Assembly: GCA_021234155.1 (NCBI GenBank)
Contig: JAJEKV010000011.1
Span: 21,220,677 to 21,284,676 of the forward strand
Source: Isoetes taiwanensis
Lineage: Eukaryota > Streptophyta > Lycopodiopsida > Isoetales > Isoetaceae
Direction of reading: 5' to 3'
Length of the DNA: 64,000 nucleotides
Shown here: positions 19,733 through 30,124 of the stretch, piece by piece
How positions within the stretch are numbered: the stretch's first letter is position 1
Layout of the letters: the number at the start of each line of letters is the position of its first letter
Position numbers and translations under genes: made by a program
Notes under the pieces: generated by a model
What the model was told of the DNA's origin: nothing
Databases searched by the model: none
Seen by the model: only the letters and a program-made list of their open reading frames with translations

Positions 19733-20568
19733 ATGGATTTGGCGATGGCAGTGGCTAGAAAACACCGGGTAACTGAGGTTTTCGTCTTCCTTGTAGATAT
19801 CAGAGGCAACTGGTTTTATATTCTTTCTTTATATGCAGAGATGTATCAGAGGAGGGAAATCTAGTTTCGACCAAAAGGATGTGGCTGCGCTCCTGTATGT
19901 CGCCCAAAAATGGGGAAGAAAAAGTCATTATGGGAAAGGAAAAACTCTGATTTGGTTTTCACAGGTCTGGCTACTTGATTCGAAACTTGTTCCTGCATTT
20001 GCATTTTTTCTTTTTTTTTTTGTGTTTACACTCAAATCTAGTCTAGTTGTAGAATTCAGCTTCTTGTCACAAATTTACATCTACTTTGTATGCTTTGTTT
20101 CTCGAACATTTTCCTCTTACATACTAGCTAACTGAGAATAACAGAACTATGCATTGCTAGAATACAATACAAATCATTTGATGGCCTTGTAGTTCTTATG
20201 TTTTGCTCTATTACATATTCATTTCGATTTTAGGTCTTATTCATGTTTTAATGCAAGGATTTTCTTTGCAGATCATGTTTTAAGGCTTCCTTTCTGGCTG
20301 TTATAGAGTTGGTGATGCGTTTAGGACAACAAAATTGCATTTGCAATATTTTCCAAGAATGGCTCAAATGATTGATAAGGCTGCAATGCTGGTTTCCGTT
20401 GCATATATTAATCATGTCAATATCATTCTGTCTGTTGCGGCCGGTATCTACATTGAAATGGTAAGTTTTTTGGAAGAAAGTACTAAGAATCTTCTATGGA
20501 TCCACATAATTATTGTTATGTGTTTGCAGCTGGTTCAAAAGTTTGGATTTATGAATTCACCATTTTAA
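19733..20568 (+). pseudogene. Possible captured multi-exon gene fragment inside CACTA
   Basis: An ATG at 19733 opens a 12-codon exon ending CGG/gtaact (19768). After an intron ending atatgcag, the frame continues in phase at 19839 with RGGKSSFDQKDVAALLYVAQ. Another exon-like block at about 20308-20460 reads VGDAFRTTKLHLQYFPRMAQ and ends at gtaagt. I do not recognise the protein. Consistent splice phases suggest a real gene piece picked up by the transposon, as CACTA elements often do. Confidence 0.35.
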
Positions 20569-22138
20569 GTTCCAGTTTTGCTCCATGAATTGTTTGTTAA
20601 CTGTTCAATTCAATTTGGACTTGCTTATATTTTATTGGTTGCAGTAATTGGACGCCCCTTCACTGATGGTTTTGGCCAGTTGTGCACCTTGGCTAGTTGT
20701 GCAGTTTTCTTAAAAGGAAATTTTTGACAAATGCATCAGTGTAATCAAGGAATAGTTGGTTCATGCTTCACGTGACTAATGCCATCCTAGAAAGGAGTTT
20801 ATTCTCATCCTACAAACTTACTTTGTGTAATAGAAGTAAATGGTGTATGAAGGAATGGGAATTAAATGTGCAGCCTCAAGGGGACGTTTTAGATGATAAA
20901 AATTTGGAGGATGTTGAGAGCATTGAACTATATTGTGATTGGATGGAAAGATGGTACAACTACAAGCTATGTTGCAACAGTTGAGCATCTTGTAAAGACC
21001 CCTTAAGACAATCAATTATAGTGAAAAAAGATTCACCAAGTAAACCTTCTTAATTGGTTTTGATCTGTTTTTCCTTCTCTTCTAAGTTGTTTTTCCTTCT
21101 TTTCTATGTTGTTTCTTCTGTCATGTTGGCTTATGGTTAAATCTAATAAGTTTTTTAGTTTATTGCAGATGAGATGACATTGCGCTGTGTATGTATACAT
21201 GATCTCAATCTAACTTAAAGAGTATGGGATGATTATCCAGCTTCAACTTCATTCTTTACGGAAGCAAATGCAGCATGCTTTAGGGTAGGTGACAAAAACT
21301 CTATCTATGCAGAATATATATGGCATTGTTTTACATTTTGGCAGCAGTTATTTGCGTGATGAATTCTTTTAAAAATGACTAGAAGTTTACTTCAAGGTTA
21401 TGTTGGGTGCTGCAATATTTGAGTATGATGATAATTCTAACTGCATCTCAAATTTCCAGCATGAATTCATCTTTGGTGTCTAGTATACTGTAGATGATTT
21501 ATCCGTCGCATCAATCAGCTCGAAGCTTTATTATGAATACGTTGCAAGTCTTATTGGATGCTCGACTTCTGAGATTGCTATTGTGGATTGTGCATCAACT
21601 TTATTGGATGCTTGATTTCAAAGACTGCTATTGTGGATTGTGCAAAGTTTGTACTTCCACGGAAAATGTTGGATTTCAGTTATAAGAATTGGAATAGATC
21701 TCCCTTTTTTGCAAGCATTATAAAGTTGGACCTCAATTGCAGAAGACTTGCTACTGTTGTATCTGTATCTTTATAATTTCTTTATTTTTTTGTTATTCTT
21801 GCAATGCTATGCAATATAATTTAGCCAGATATATTTATTGATAGTTACTGAAGAAGCAATTCTTTTTTTCTATAAGTTGGCCAGTTGATTTCCTGATTCT
21901 TGCAGCTTAGAGAAATGTACTACTTCAGCCATGCTACAGAAGTTTAAAATATCAAGTGACAATTAGATTTTGTTTGGGATTTAATTACTTATGCACTAAT
22001 TAACTATCTGAAGAATATAGGAATGGCAATCGTTTCACACATTTGTGGCACTTGAATAGAATATGGTAGATTGTTAATGACACTTGAGTGGCACATGCAG
22101 TATAGATATATGTCATATTGATGGTACTTGAGTGGCAC
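20569..22138. other. CACTA interior, decayed
   Basis: AT-rich sequence with no assignable coding region. A near-direct repeat of TTGGATGCTY...TGCTATTGTGGATTGTGCA occurs at 21554 and 21604. The subterminal TGGCAC-type array starts near 22040. Confidence 0.5.
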
Positions 22139-22362
22139 ATGCACCACACATATATGTGCCACTTGAATGGCACTTGAGTGGCACAATGCACGACATTTAA
22201 TTGTCACATGAATGACACAACCATGTCATATATATGTCATAAGGTCGTCAATGCACCACACATATATGTGCCACTTGAATGGCACTTGAGTGGCACAATG
22301 CACGACATTTAATTGTCACATGAATGACACAACCATGTCATATATATGTCATAAGGTCGTCA
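22139..22362. repeat. Perfect 112-bp tandem duplication in CACTA right subterminal region
   Basis: 22139-22250 and 22251-22362 are identical as far as I can read. Each unit carries several TGGCAC, TGTCAT and GTGCCACTTG motifs in both orientations. This enlarges the presumed transposase-binding array. Identity implies a recent duplication. Confidence 0.85.
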
Positions 22363-22540
22363 ATTTCATGGCACAAACATGTCAATTAAATGACAAATAT
22401 TTTGACGGCGCTTAATTGGCACAAAAAAGGCGGAGCATTTAAGGCACAAATATGCACAAATGGCACACCAAAAAAGTGTCATTTATGTAGGAAAGAAATG
22501 GCACATAAGTGTGCCATTTATACCTATTTTTGTAGTAGTG

Positions 22541-22768
22541 CCAGCTTTGGAATACGTGTCTTCTCATATAGTACAGGAAACGATCTCACAAATTGACATC
22601 ACTGATGCATGGTTGGAAAAGGAGACAGTTGCAGTGCTGGATTACTGCGTCAACAACTATCTTGTCTCGGCCCACTATATCCTCAATGCTCCATTACAAG
22701 TACAAAGGCAGCTGCTGGGCACCCTTCCTGGCGACCAGCATGACTCTGAAGACTTCGATGACTCATGA
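22541..22768 (+). pseudogene. FCP1/NIF-like phosphatase, 3' part after CACTA
   Basis: After the duplicated CCA (22541-22543) the frame of the upstream phosphatase resumes at 22544 with ALEYVSSHIV. It continues through an acidic C-terminus (PGDQHDSEDFDDS) to a TGA at 22766-22768. This is the C-terminal cap of the same gene as 3786-4337. It shows that the CACTA insertion is clean and that precise excision would reconnect the frame. Confidence 0.82.
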
Positions 22769-23071
22769 AGTAACCATTGTACACTACTTTTTTGTAATAT
22801 ATATGTATGATTGCTTTGTGTTATCTTGAGTATTGAGTGATCTTGAGTGATGTCTCTAATCTTGAGTGTACAATTTTCTGTAATATATATCAAGCTTACT
22901 CTCCAATACTACAAGCATTGTTTCCAATACTAAAATACTCCAATACAGCAGTCCAATACTACAAACATTGTCTCACAAGCATTGTCTCCAATACAATGAT
23001 CAAAATTTGAGACAAGTACACAAGTAACTACAGACCTGTTACAATGATAAAACAACTAGGTCAAAGCATAT
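22769..23071. other. Convergent intergenic spacer
   Basis: The 3' ends of the plus-strand phosphatase gene and the minus-strand transposase gene meet here. The spacer contains short repeats of CCAATACTACAA and CATTGTCTC (22896-22995). No gene is present. Confidence 0.6.
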
Positions 23072-23720
23072 TCAACCTTCATATGGCAGACTATCAAGGA
23101 TCATCCGGTGAGTAGCCCATTTCAAGGGAAAATCTGTTGGTGCCGGGAATCGATTCATCTCAAATTTGATAGCTGATACGTGATGACTGTACTGGAAGGT
23201 CAGGCCTTTGTCTTCAAGTAGCTCCCAACTACCATCGGGCTGGACAGCATAGTACAAACCAGCCAACACGTGTTCATCCACATTGAAGGTCTGACCCCAA
23301 CTATCCTTGACAATTCTGTCAAGGATATGCCTCGGCTTAACACATTTGACAACATAGAAATCTGCATTCTCATGATTTCCCTCCTCAGCTACAACAGCAA
23401 AGTTATCACCTTCCTCTATGTTTTCACTAAGCCATTCTCCATCACCTTCAAAAAATGCCTCATCGATTTAGGTCTTGATTACCTTCACCAAATGGACTTT
23501 TTCGGCTTTAGTGTAACATATTTCCAATTCTTCAACCTGTGCTTGTTCACACAAGATGACCAGTTTCCTTTCAAACAGTTACCACAGAAACAACTTAAAC
23601 CTCTATGAGCCACCCTTGTGCTTGATTTGGCCAAGTATGTCCGGATGTGTATTTGCTTGGTCTCTTCCACCACAACACCCGATCCGGTAGGTCATTCCTA
23701 TCAACATCATCCTTTCCAAT
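23072..23720 (-). pseudogene. Transposase C-terminal part with Cys-rich motif
   Basis: Reading downward, the frame includes THSxRVAHRGLSCFCGNC-type text with GNWSSC, then EELEICYTKAEKVHLVKVI. After one stop (23468-23470) comes an uninterrupted 131-residue block with GDNFAVVAEEG, FYVVKCVKPRH, VKDSWGQTF and LAGLYYAVQ, ending at 23072. This order is that of the C-terminal half of a widespread uncharacterised transposase-like family, as I recall it. One frameshift near 23550 and the stop break it. Confidence 0.6.
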
Positions 23721-23879
23721 TACCCGGAAGTACCGCAAGGAGACAACAAGTATTGCGGCTCACGAACAAAGACATAATACGGCACTACTCATCACATTCT
23801 GGCCAGTTCCGCAGACAACGACTTAAAGCAAATGAAAGCACTACTCGGCACATTCAAAGAAGTTTTACAGGCGGCACTA

Positions 23880-24600
23880 CTCAACGAAATCTGGCCGGAT
23901 GAAAGCATAATACCTTTTGATGTCCCCGTTGTTGGTACCTTCATTCCAACGAGTTGCAAATTCACAGGCATCAGCAGCACCCCTAAATCTCACCCCATCA
24001 TACTTAAGCTGCTCTCTAGTGAATGCCCTTTAAGGACTGCCCCTTGCCCATCGTGCTCTCCCTTACCATGGGCTGTCCCAAAGAAATTCCATACTATTTC
24101 CTTCCCTAGCTCATGGTGATATCTTGGTAGGAAATAGAATGGCCGGGCAGATTTGAATTGGCTAGAACAACCATCTGACCAAACTATATGCCTGGAGAAA
24201 TCTACACCATTTGATACAAGCCATGAATTGTGCTTTCTAAGACAGTGCTGCACAAAAAGAGTGTCATGAATCTTGTCATCACTTAAGTAAAAATGGGTTT
24301 CCTTCAATAGTTTTCTGATCCCAGAACTAATGTCCATCCTATACGTGATGTGGACGAGAATTGTTATCTGGTCATTGTGCCAATGCTGGCTTTGAACCTC
24401 CCTTTGTATTTTTATCTTTGTAATTCTCTGCAAAATCAATTCTGAAACAATGGTGCCATCTTGGATATTGTCCAGGCAACTCCTGAATTGGATGGCACTG
24501 CCATCTAGCCCTGTAATTGTGTGGCACGAATATCTTCAATGTGGAACACGATATGAAATGAAAAATCCTTCAACTGCAGTTCTCTTGTAAGACAATCTAA
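23880..24600 (-). pseudogene. Transposase catalytic core (DFAEN / SDGC / HGKGEHDG type)
   Basis: Three blocks are visible in order on the minus strand. RIDFAENYKDKNT is readable in one frame near 24415, and EVQSQHWHNDQITILVH in the adjacent frame. HFYLSDDKIHDTLFVQHCL and then HIVWSDGCSSQFKSARPFYF follow. WNFFGTAHGKGEHDGQGAVLK closes the core. After a shift near 23995, GAADACEFATRWNEGT follows. The conserved Asp residues in DFAEN and SDGC and the HGKG..DG block are those of an RNase H-like transposase family found across plants and animals but not named in my memory. It is the likely mobility enzyme of the large TIR element. Confidence 0.68.
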
Positions 24601-25448
24601 GGACCGGCTTTGGTCCTTTCTTTTTTTTTTCCCTTGCCATTTGAGGTCTCGTCTTGTCTTTGCGACTTGATTTGTAACCCACCAGCTTCCTTGGATTTCT
24701 TACTTTTGTTTCCCTTCTTCTCAACTTGTCTTTGCCCTTGGTGTGTCCCACCGACTACCTTGGATTTCTTACTTTTGTTTCCCTTCTTGATGGCGGTGCC
24801 ACACGGCATCTCCTTGGTAACGCGATCTGCAACTCCACCCGGCTTCTTACGTCTCCACTTTGGAATGCAGTAACAAGATGCGTAGCATAAAACGAGAAGA
24901 TTAAGCGCAAGTTGAAAGCACAAAAGCGATGATTCAGCGGATGGCGGCACATATCGGCATGTTTTGACATGCAATAAAGAGAGTATTACCTTTTCAAACG
25001 CGTCTTCCATTCAAGCAAGAACTCATGATTCTCTCTTTCTCTTGGACATATAGGAAGACTTTTTTATGCCACACCGACATCTTTGCATCAAGCGGTCATG
25101 TTTATACCATTCTTCACCCTCGCTCTTGTTGCAAACCCACGACCCTCGAGCTTCGCTGGTTGAGTCATACATATGTTGGCTGGCCAGACACTTCTCACCA
25201 GGTCCACAGACCTCGCAAGTGCACTTGCACTCTTCACCATGAAATCCAGTTTTCGCTGACCTTAATGCATTCAGGGCTACCCTGGCATACTCCAACTTCA
25301 TATGGTATATGCAACAACAGGTTTCCCTTTATGATACTTTCTTTACATAAATAGGCTTCAACTTCTCGAAAGCCTTTAAGCAAACAGGGTGTTCAGGATG
25401 TGCCTTTTTGTATTGTTGAAATAGCTGCAGCTGAATGGTGGCCGTTGG
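24600..25448 (-). pseudogene. Transposase middle exons: Lys-rich repeats and Cys-rich region
   Basis: 25023-25448 (minus) encodes FQQYKKAHPEHPVCLKAFEK, a shift, then YARVALNALRSAKTGFHG followed by a Cys/His-rich array (CKCTCEVCGPGEKC). The exon appears to end at AAAAG/gtaata near 24990. The next exon (about 24600-24850) is Lys-rich with two copies of NKSKKSK (NKSKKSKVVGG, NKSKKSKEAGG). These match the usual order ahead of the catalytic core. Small frame changes are present. Confidence 0.5.
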
Positions 25449-26412
25449 TTAGAAATATTTATGCAATAATAGCAAAAAAAAAATTGTATGGAAACTTATA
25501 CCTGTGTGACCTCCATAAGGTGCAAGGGATAAGAAATTCGGAAGCCTGACTCTCCAACAGTGTTCACAACATCTTTCTTGCAAGGAGAGACTTCGGCTAT
25601 TTTGTTTCCGCATTACGTTATGCTTTGCTTGCAAGCGGGGGGTGAAGAATCGCACCTCAACCTCCTTTGGAAGCAAGACCACGGACCATTTCAAGGGCGG
25701 CTTCCGATTTTCTTAATGCGGCCGGTTGCAATTGTTGATCTCATGCAACCTATCATAAGAAATATTGCACATTAATCAATGAACATATCCCAAACGGCAT
25801 CACTTTCGGCCAGATACAAGCACTTAAAAGCATGAAGAAGCACAGGCATGAAAGCAAGAATTAGATGTACCTAACAGCCCAGCCATAGTGGAATTGCATC
25901 TAGATTTTGTGGAAGAAGCCATCATAAGTGTAGAGGTTCTGGCTCTCCAAATATCATGGTTCCTTTGCCTCTTTGTGGCTGCCATTGTCTGTTTCAAGTT
26001 GTTGAGCAGCACCCCCGCTGCCTTGCACTCCTTTGGATTTGGCAAAATTCCAGGTTCTGAGATTTCCATTTCGTGGTGATGAGCCACCCTCTTCATCACA
26101 TCGGCCTTGAGTTCGGGTGAATGCTTTTTGGTGAGCTTGTTGAAGTAATCAACTACAAGCTTGGCTATTTCTTGCCTGCGTCTCGTGCTCAGATCCTCCC
26201 GTTCAACCGCTGCTTTTTTCATCTTATTCCGTAATCTGTATTCTCTCTCTCTCTGCATCCAATTTCTTGTAAATTGCAGAGGAAACTGGATCTTCACGCG
26301 ATATTTATTGTGTTGCATTGACATTCAACAAATCTGGAACACTGTATTGGGATTCATCAGGCCGAAAATCCAATGCTAAACGTGTGATTGCCTCCAGGCC
26401 GGTATCAGGGAG
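25449..26412 (-). pseudogene. Transposase N-terminal exons
   Basis: The likely start is the ATG at 26412 (MALPDTGLEAITRLALDFRP), about 300 bp inside the right TIR. A shifted frame (26320-25865) continues with a basic helical region (REREYRLRNKMKKAAVERED; QEIAKLVVDYFNKLTKKHSP) and ends at a donor-like TTAG/gtacat. A later exon (25700-25500) reads PPLKWSVVLLPKEVEVRFF. Function is probably DNA binding or assembly, by position only. Confidence 0.45.
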
Positions 26413-26709
26413 CGCCATGAAATTCCTGAGAGAGGGAGAATGAGTGAATTGGAGGGAGAATTTTCGCGGGCCATGACGAAGCAGCTTCAGGCTCGATCGA
26501 ATTTGCAACGTACTACCACTCGCGCGAAAATCCAGCCAAAATCCCACAATCATTTTCCTAACGGTTCGTTCGTGACGTGGACGTGTGAGTACATGAAGGG
26601 CGTGAAACAAATGACGGGCAGTTACACCCATCAGCACCCAAATTAAGCAAAAGCAGGGGTGCTTTAAGCGGGCTAAAACCCTGCTATAAGCATGCGTCTG
26701 GACGCATGC
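26413..26709 (-). promoter_or_regulatory. Subterminal region of right end with perfect palindrome
   Basis: This 297-bp stretch lies between the transposase start and the right TIR. It should hold the transposase promoter. A palindrome GCATGCGTC-tg-GACGCATGC sits at 26690-26709, abutting the TIR. Blocks GTGTAAC and GCCCGTCA (minus strand) are shared with the left subterminal region near 537-565. Confidence 0.5.
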
Positions 26710-26741
26710 TTTTGATACCCACCAGCATACTTTCACCCATA
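26710..26741 (-). repeat. Right terminal inverted repeat of the large transposon
   Basis: Reverse complement begins TATGGGTGAAAGTATGCT and matches 441-472 at 29 of 32 positions. The adjoining outside sequence is gctatgaatg, and no duplication shared with the left flank is obvious. Confidence 0.75.
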
Positions 26742-27671
26742 GCTATGAATGAGGTTCCCTCCCCAAACCTTGGAGTCAGCTGGGTTTCACGAGCCATCTC
26801 AGCCCTCCATATACTTGCAAACCCAACATCCATGCCCATTGCACGGCTAATAATTGCAAGGTCCACCCCAATTTCCACCCGCTCCCTTATAATCCTTGCC
26901 TTGTCTATTGCCACATCTTGGTCATATTGGGGGGTCCTGAATTGGCTGCAGCATAGTTCACCCACCCTGTGTGTCTAGCCTTAATGAATTGCCATGATTA
27001 ATGTTAGCATGTTGCTGCGGAGCTGCCAAGTTCCACCTCTTCATTGGGGAATTGAGTGTGCTGATAGGGTTTGCTACAGATCTAACTAGAGGTATGCAAC
27101 CCTCAATGCTTATATTCTGCCCATGTCCAGAATCACCCCGAGCAGAGATGTGTGTCATCTAAACTGCACATGACTGGCACATCATCAACATCTTCCAAGA
27201 AGTTGTGAGTTCAGATCTATACAGGAACTATGTGAAGGACTAATAGGCAGATGCATTGGGTCGATTGCTTGCAATGGCTGCCCTAAGTGGGCTCAACCAT
27301 TGCCTCATTCTCAACATGTTTCTCACCTGTAGCCTTCTTATCTTCACATCCTCACTCAATACCCTCTGAAAACTAAAAACAGATGCCACTCTAGACACTC
27401 CCCTTGGGTACATGAATTCCCTATTTTCAGCTTTCCTCCTTGCAGTCTCGAGCTTCCGTGCTGCTAGTTGCTCCAATTTCATTTTTTCGGCCTCTGCCCT
27501 TCTTGCCTTTTCTGCTTTCAATGCCTCGCAGAAACCATCACTTGATATGTGCACTCCCGGATCTGGAGCAAAACCCCTCTTCCTTGCCCTCATGGCCTGT
27601 GATGGCCGCACACAAGTTTGAGATAAGCACAATTTCATTATTTTTGGACAATACCTGAATTTATGGACCAT
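26742..27671 (-). pseudogene. Pogo-like protein tail, degenerate
   Basis: 27671-27240 encodes GFAPDPGVHISSDGFCEALK followed by an Ala/Glu/Lys/Arg-rich coiled coil (KAEKARRAEAEKMKLEQLAA). This resembles the C-terminal tails of pogo/Tigger-type transposases. Further fragments at 27158-26958 and 26965-26750 (VAIDKARIIRERVEIGVDLA) run up to the right TIR, so this reading frame was probably cut by the large transposon. It may be the continuation of the pogo gene at 31950-33420. Assignment is tentative. Confidence 0.4.
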
Positions 27672-28284
27672 TTTTTAAATTCTCGCATCAATGACTCTTT
27701 TCTATATACTAATTGACATCCCCCGCGAGTGTTGCATATGCATCCGCAGCATGCACAGGTATCTTGATAGTATTGGGTATCTTCTTCTTGTTTGACAGTT
27801 CCCAAGCATAGTCGATAGTCTCTATGTCTATGTAGTCACTAGCAGTCATAGGCTTCCATCTCCCACGTCAGATACAAGACATCATCAGGGCATAGGTTTA
27901 TCCTTTCACGGACCAATGCTCCTCGTGGCGATGGCTTGACGCTTTGTGGTACATGACCGATCATTCTCAAACTAAAAAAACTAGAGGCCCAGTGTGCCCA
28001 GTCAACCTCTCATCATCATCAAAGATGTGCACATGTTATTGAAATATGTAAAAGATATGAAATCACATACCTATTTTTGTTTTGTACAAATAAATCATCC
28101 CGTTGCAATAGAAATCTCATGGTAAGACCTTTATGGATGGCTCGTCAAATGGACATTCATGTTCTTACAGTGAGACTGCCGGTATACAGACAATAGATAG
28201 TGCCAACTTCGATGAAAGTGCCTTCTTGTCAAAAAGTCCAGTAGCTCAAGTCTTGGATGGCATATATAGCTTTGTCATTGTAGT
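27672..28284 (-). other. Exon-like remnant
   Basis: A short minus-strand frame at about 27850-27712 reads MTASDYIDIETIDYAWELSN and ends at a stop. Just upstream (minus) lies text reading RGALVRERINLCPDDVLYLT. Neither is recognised. The rest is AT-rich without coding signal. Confidence 0.3.
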
Positions 28285-28302
28285 AGTCCATATATAATGA
28301 AA
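28285..28302 (+). repeat. 18-bp direct repeat, left copy
   Basis: AGTCCATATATAATGAAA occurs here and at 31925-31942. The two copies bracket a 3.6-kb segment lying between the N-terminal part and the presumed tail of a pogo gene. They may be a target duplication of an insertion or remnants of duplicated sequence. Confidence 0.6.
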
Positions 28303-29280
28303 TAGTCCAAAAATGAATGTTGAGACTGCTAGGCAAATAGAACCCTTGGGTGTCGAATACAACCATAGTATTCAATCCTAGAAGCAGGTCACATACTGTA
28401 AGATCCAGGTCTGCGAAGGATACAAAACCCTTTCCTGAAGATATTGTGATCCCATACCTCTATTTATGAGCATTTATCCTCTCCTAGAGTGTATGATCCT
28501 GACTTCAAACACCTCTTACACCGTGTTCATATCTGCAAAACAGTGAAAGATATATCATTACAAATTGGGCGCTCGCCTCGTATCCAAGCACGAAACACAT
28601 ATGAAAATTATATCAAAACTTGGTGAAATGGTCTTAAAAAAATACAGAAAGAAAGAGAGAGATTGAGCCTCAGCCCAATTTGATAAGCCCAAATTGGGAT
28701 TTGGTGCATCCAAATTGGGCAGGCGCCCAATTTGAGGTCTTTTTTTTTTTTTTTTTGCCCTTAAATTGGGCGCCCGCCCAATTTGGACGCATGAAATTGG
28801 GCGTCCGCCCATTTGGGACTCTCCATATTGGTCGTTCGCTCTGTTTTAGGGCACAAGCTCAAAATTGGACCCCCAAACAACTTGCCTAACAACTTTGGGC
28901 CACCAAGTTGGGCGCGTGCTGAGCCATATATGTTCACTTCCAAGCACCCCATCTAACAACAACAATATCTACACGTCTAATACAAACTCTACCACAATTA
29001 GCTATGTGATTTCAAACAACAAAAACTCTTACCTCATCTTCAAGTTTACAGATGGACTCATCACCTCATGATCATTGTGTCATTGCAGGCTGTAATAAGC
29101 TTACAGAAACATGGGTACTTAGATTTTCATTAGCCAGAATGCTCAATGATACATTAGAGTCACTTAACAAATACTCTAGAATTGCAAGAAAATGGCCGCA
29201 AAACATGGAAGTACTAGCGGATTGCACTAGCGCATGCTACATGCTAATGAAAACACGAAAACTTACGTTGTGGAGGCAAA

Positions 29281-29347
29281 GCGCCTAGTTGAGAGCTGTC
29301 CACAAGCGCCTAGTTGAGAGCTATCCACAAGCGCCTAGTTGAGGGCT
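29281..29347 (+). repeat. 25-bp tandem repeat, about 2.7 copies
   Basis: GCGCCTAGTTGAGAGCT plus TRTCCACAA recurs at 29281, 29306 and 29331. It is a minisatellite in otherwise noncoding DNA. Confidence 0.85.
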
Positions 29348-30124
29348 GCAATGACAGATGGCGAGATGCTTGGAGGCAATATTGAGTTGAGGGGGGGAAA
29401 TTTGAATTTGAATTTTGACTACCACGTGAGAGGTCGACGTGGCCACTTTAATTTGAAATTTGAAATGCTCACGAAAAGGTGGGTTTATTTTGTGACGCAT
29501 TATGGGCCCACCAAATATGCCCTGTACCTTTTACTACGTTCCAGGTGTCCATCATGCATGTTGGACTTATTTATGCTAATATTAAGACCTCATTTGAAAG
29601 GTGCAAGGTCGTCTTTTCTTCCTCCATTCTGTGGTCCTCCTTCACCATGGCGCCCATCATCTAGAAGACATTTTGAAGGATTTTTGCTTGTTCAAGACTG
29701 CTAAAGGTAGGCGCACTTCCTTTATCTATTGTTTTTTATACTTTTTTTGTATAGATGTCCACATCTCCCTTGTATTTTGGCATGCATTGAACGTTAAAAG
29801 GATGGTATTGTGTGCATAAGCCATTAAAAGTGTGAGGAGGATACCATGTTAGGTAAAAGATTTGATACACATGAGTAATGTTAATAATAATCAAATAAAA
29901 AAGAAATGATTGAAGCATGAGCTTAACTATAACATTTGATAGACACATAGACATTAGAAACGATAAATTAAAAAAATGGTTGGAATGTGTTCAATGAATG
30001 ATTGAAGTGTGCTTCGGAGTCATCTGAAGCAATATCTAGCGTATTGAATACAAACATATGAATAAACTTTATATATTGTAATGTACATATTGTTCAGCTT
30101 ATATTTGAAGTGATCTTGTACTTA
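29348..30124. other. Noncoding stretch
   Basis: Contains AATTTGAATTTGAATTTTGA-type simple text near 29400 and AT-rich DNA. No gene is supported. Confidence 0.5.

Larger units (their letters stand above)
4338..22540. mobile_element. 18.2-kb CACTA (En/Spm) DNA transposon
   Basis: Both ends begin CACTACTACAAAAAT in inverted orientation (4338-4352 and 22526-22540), and 26 of the terminal 29 bp match. A 3-bp duplication CCA flanks it (4335-4337 and 22541-22543), the signature of the CACTA superfamily. Subterminal regions are packed with short TGCCATTT/TGGCACAT-type repeats in both orientations, typical transposase-binding arrays. I found no TNP2-type transposase, so it looks non-autonomous. Most of its length is the nested chromovirus. 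Without that it is about 4.9 kb. Confidence 0.92.
441..26741. mobile_element. Candidate large DNA transposon with 32-bp TIRs and two convergent genes
   Basis: The ends at 441-472 and 26710-26741 are inverted copies of each other, identical at 29 of 32 positions. Just inside the left end a plus-strand gene starts at 764. Just inside the right end a minus-strand transposase gene starts at 26412. The two genes converge between 22768 and 23072. Removing the CACTA element and the MITE that interrupt the plus gene leaves a core of about 7.5 kb, a plausible size for an autonomous element. Both subterminal regions also share short GTGTAAC and GCCCGTCA blocks. I could not see a clear target-site duplication, so the exact ends and the superfamily are inferred. 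Confidence 0.6.

Noticed and set aside
4338-22540. CACTA transposase gene (TNP2 type)
   Set aside because: I searched the non-gypsy interior for characteristic blocks and saw none.
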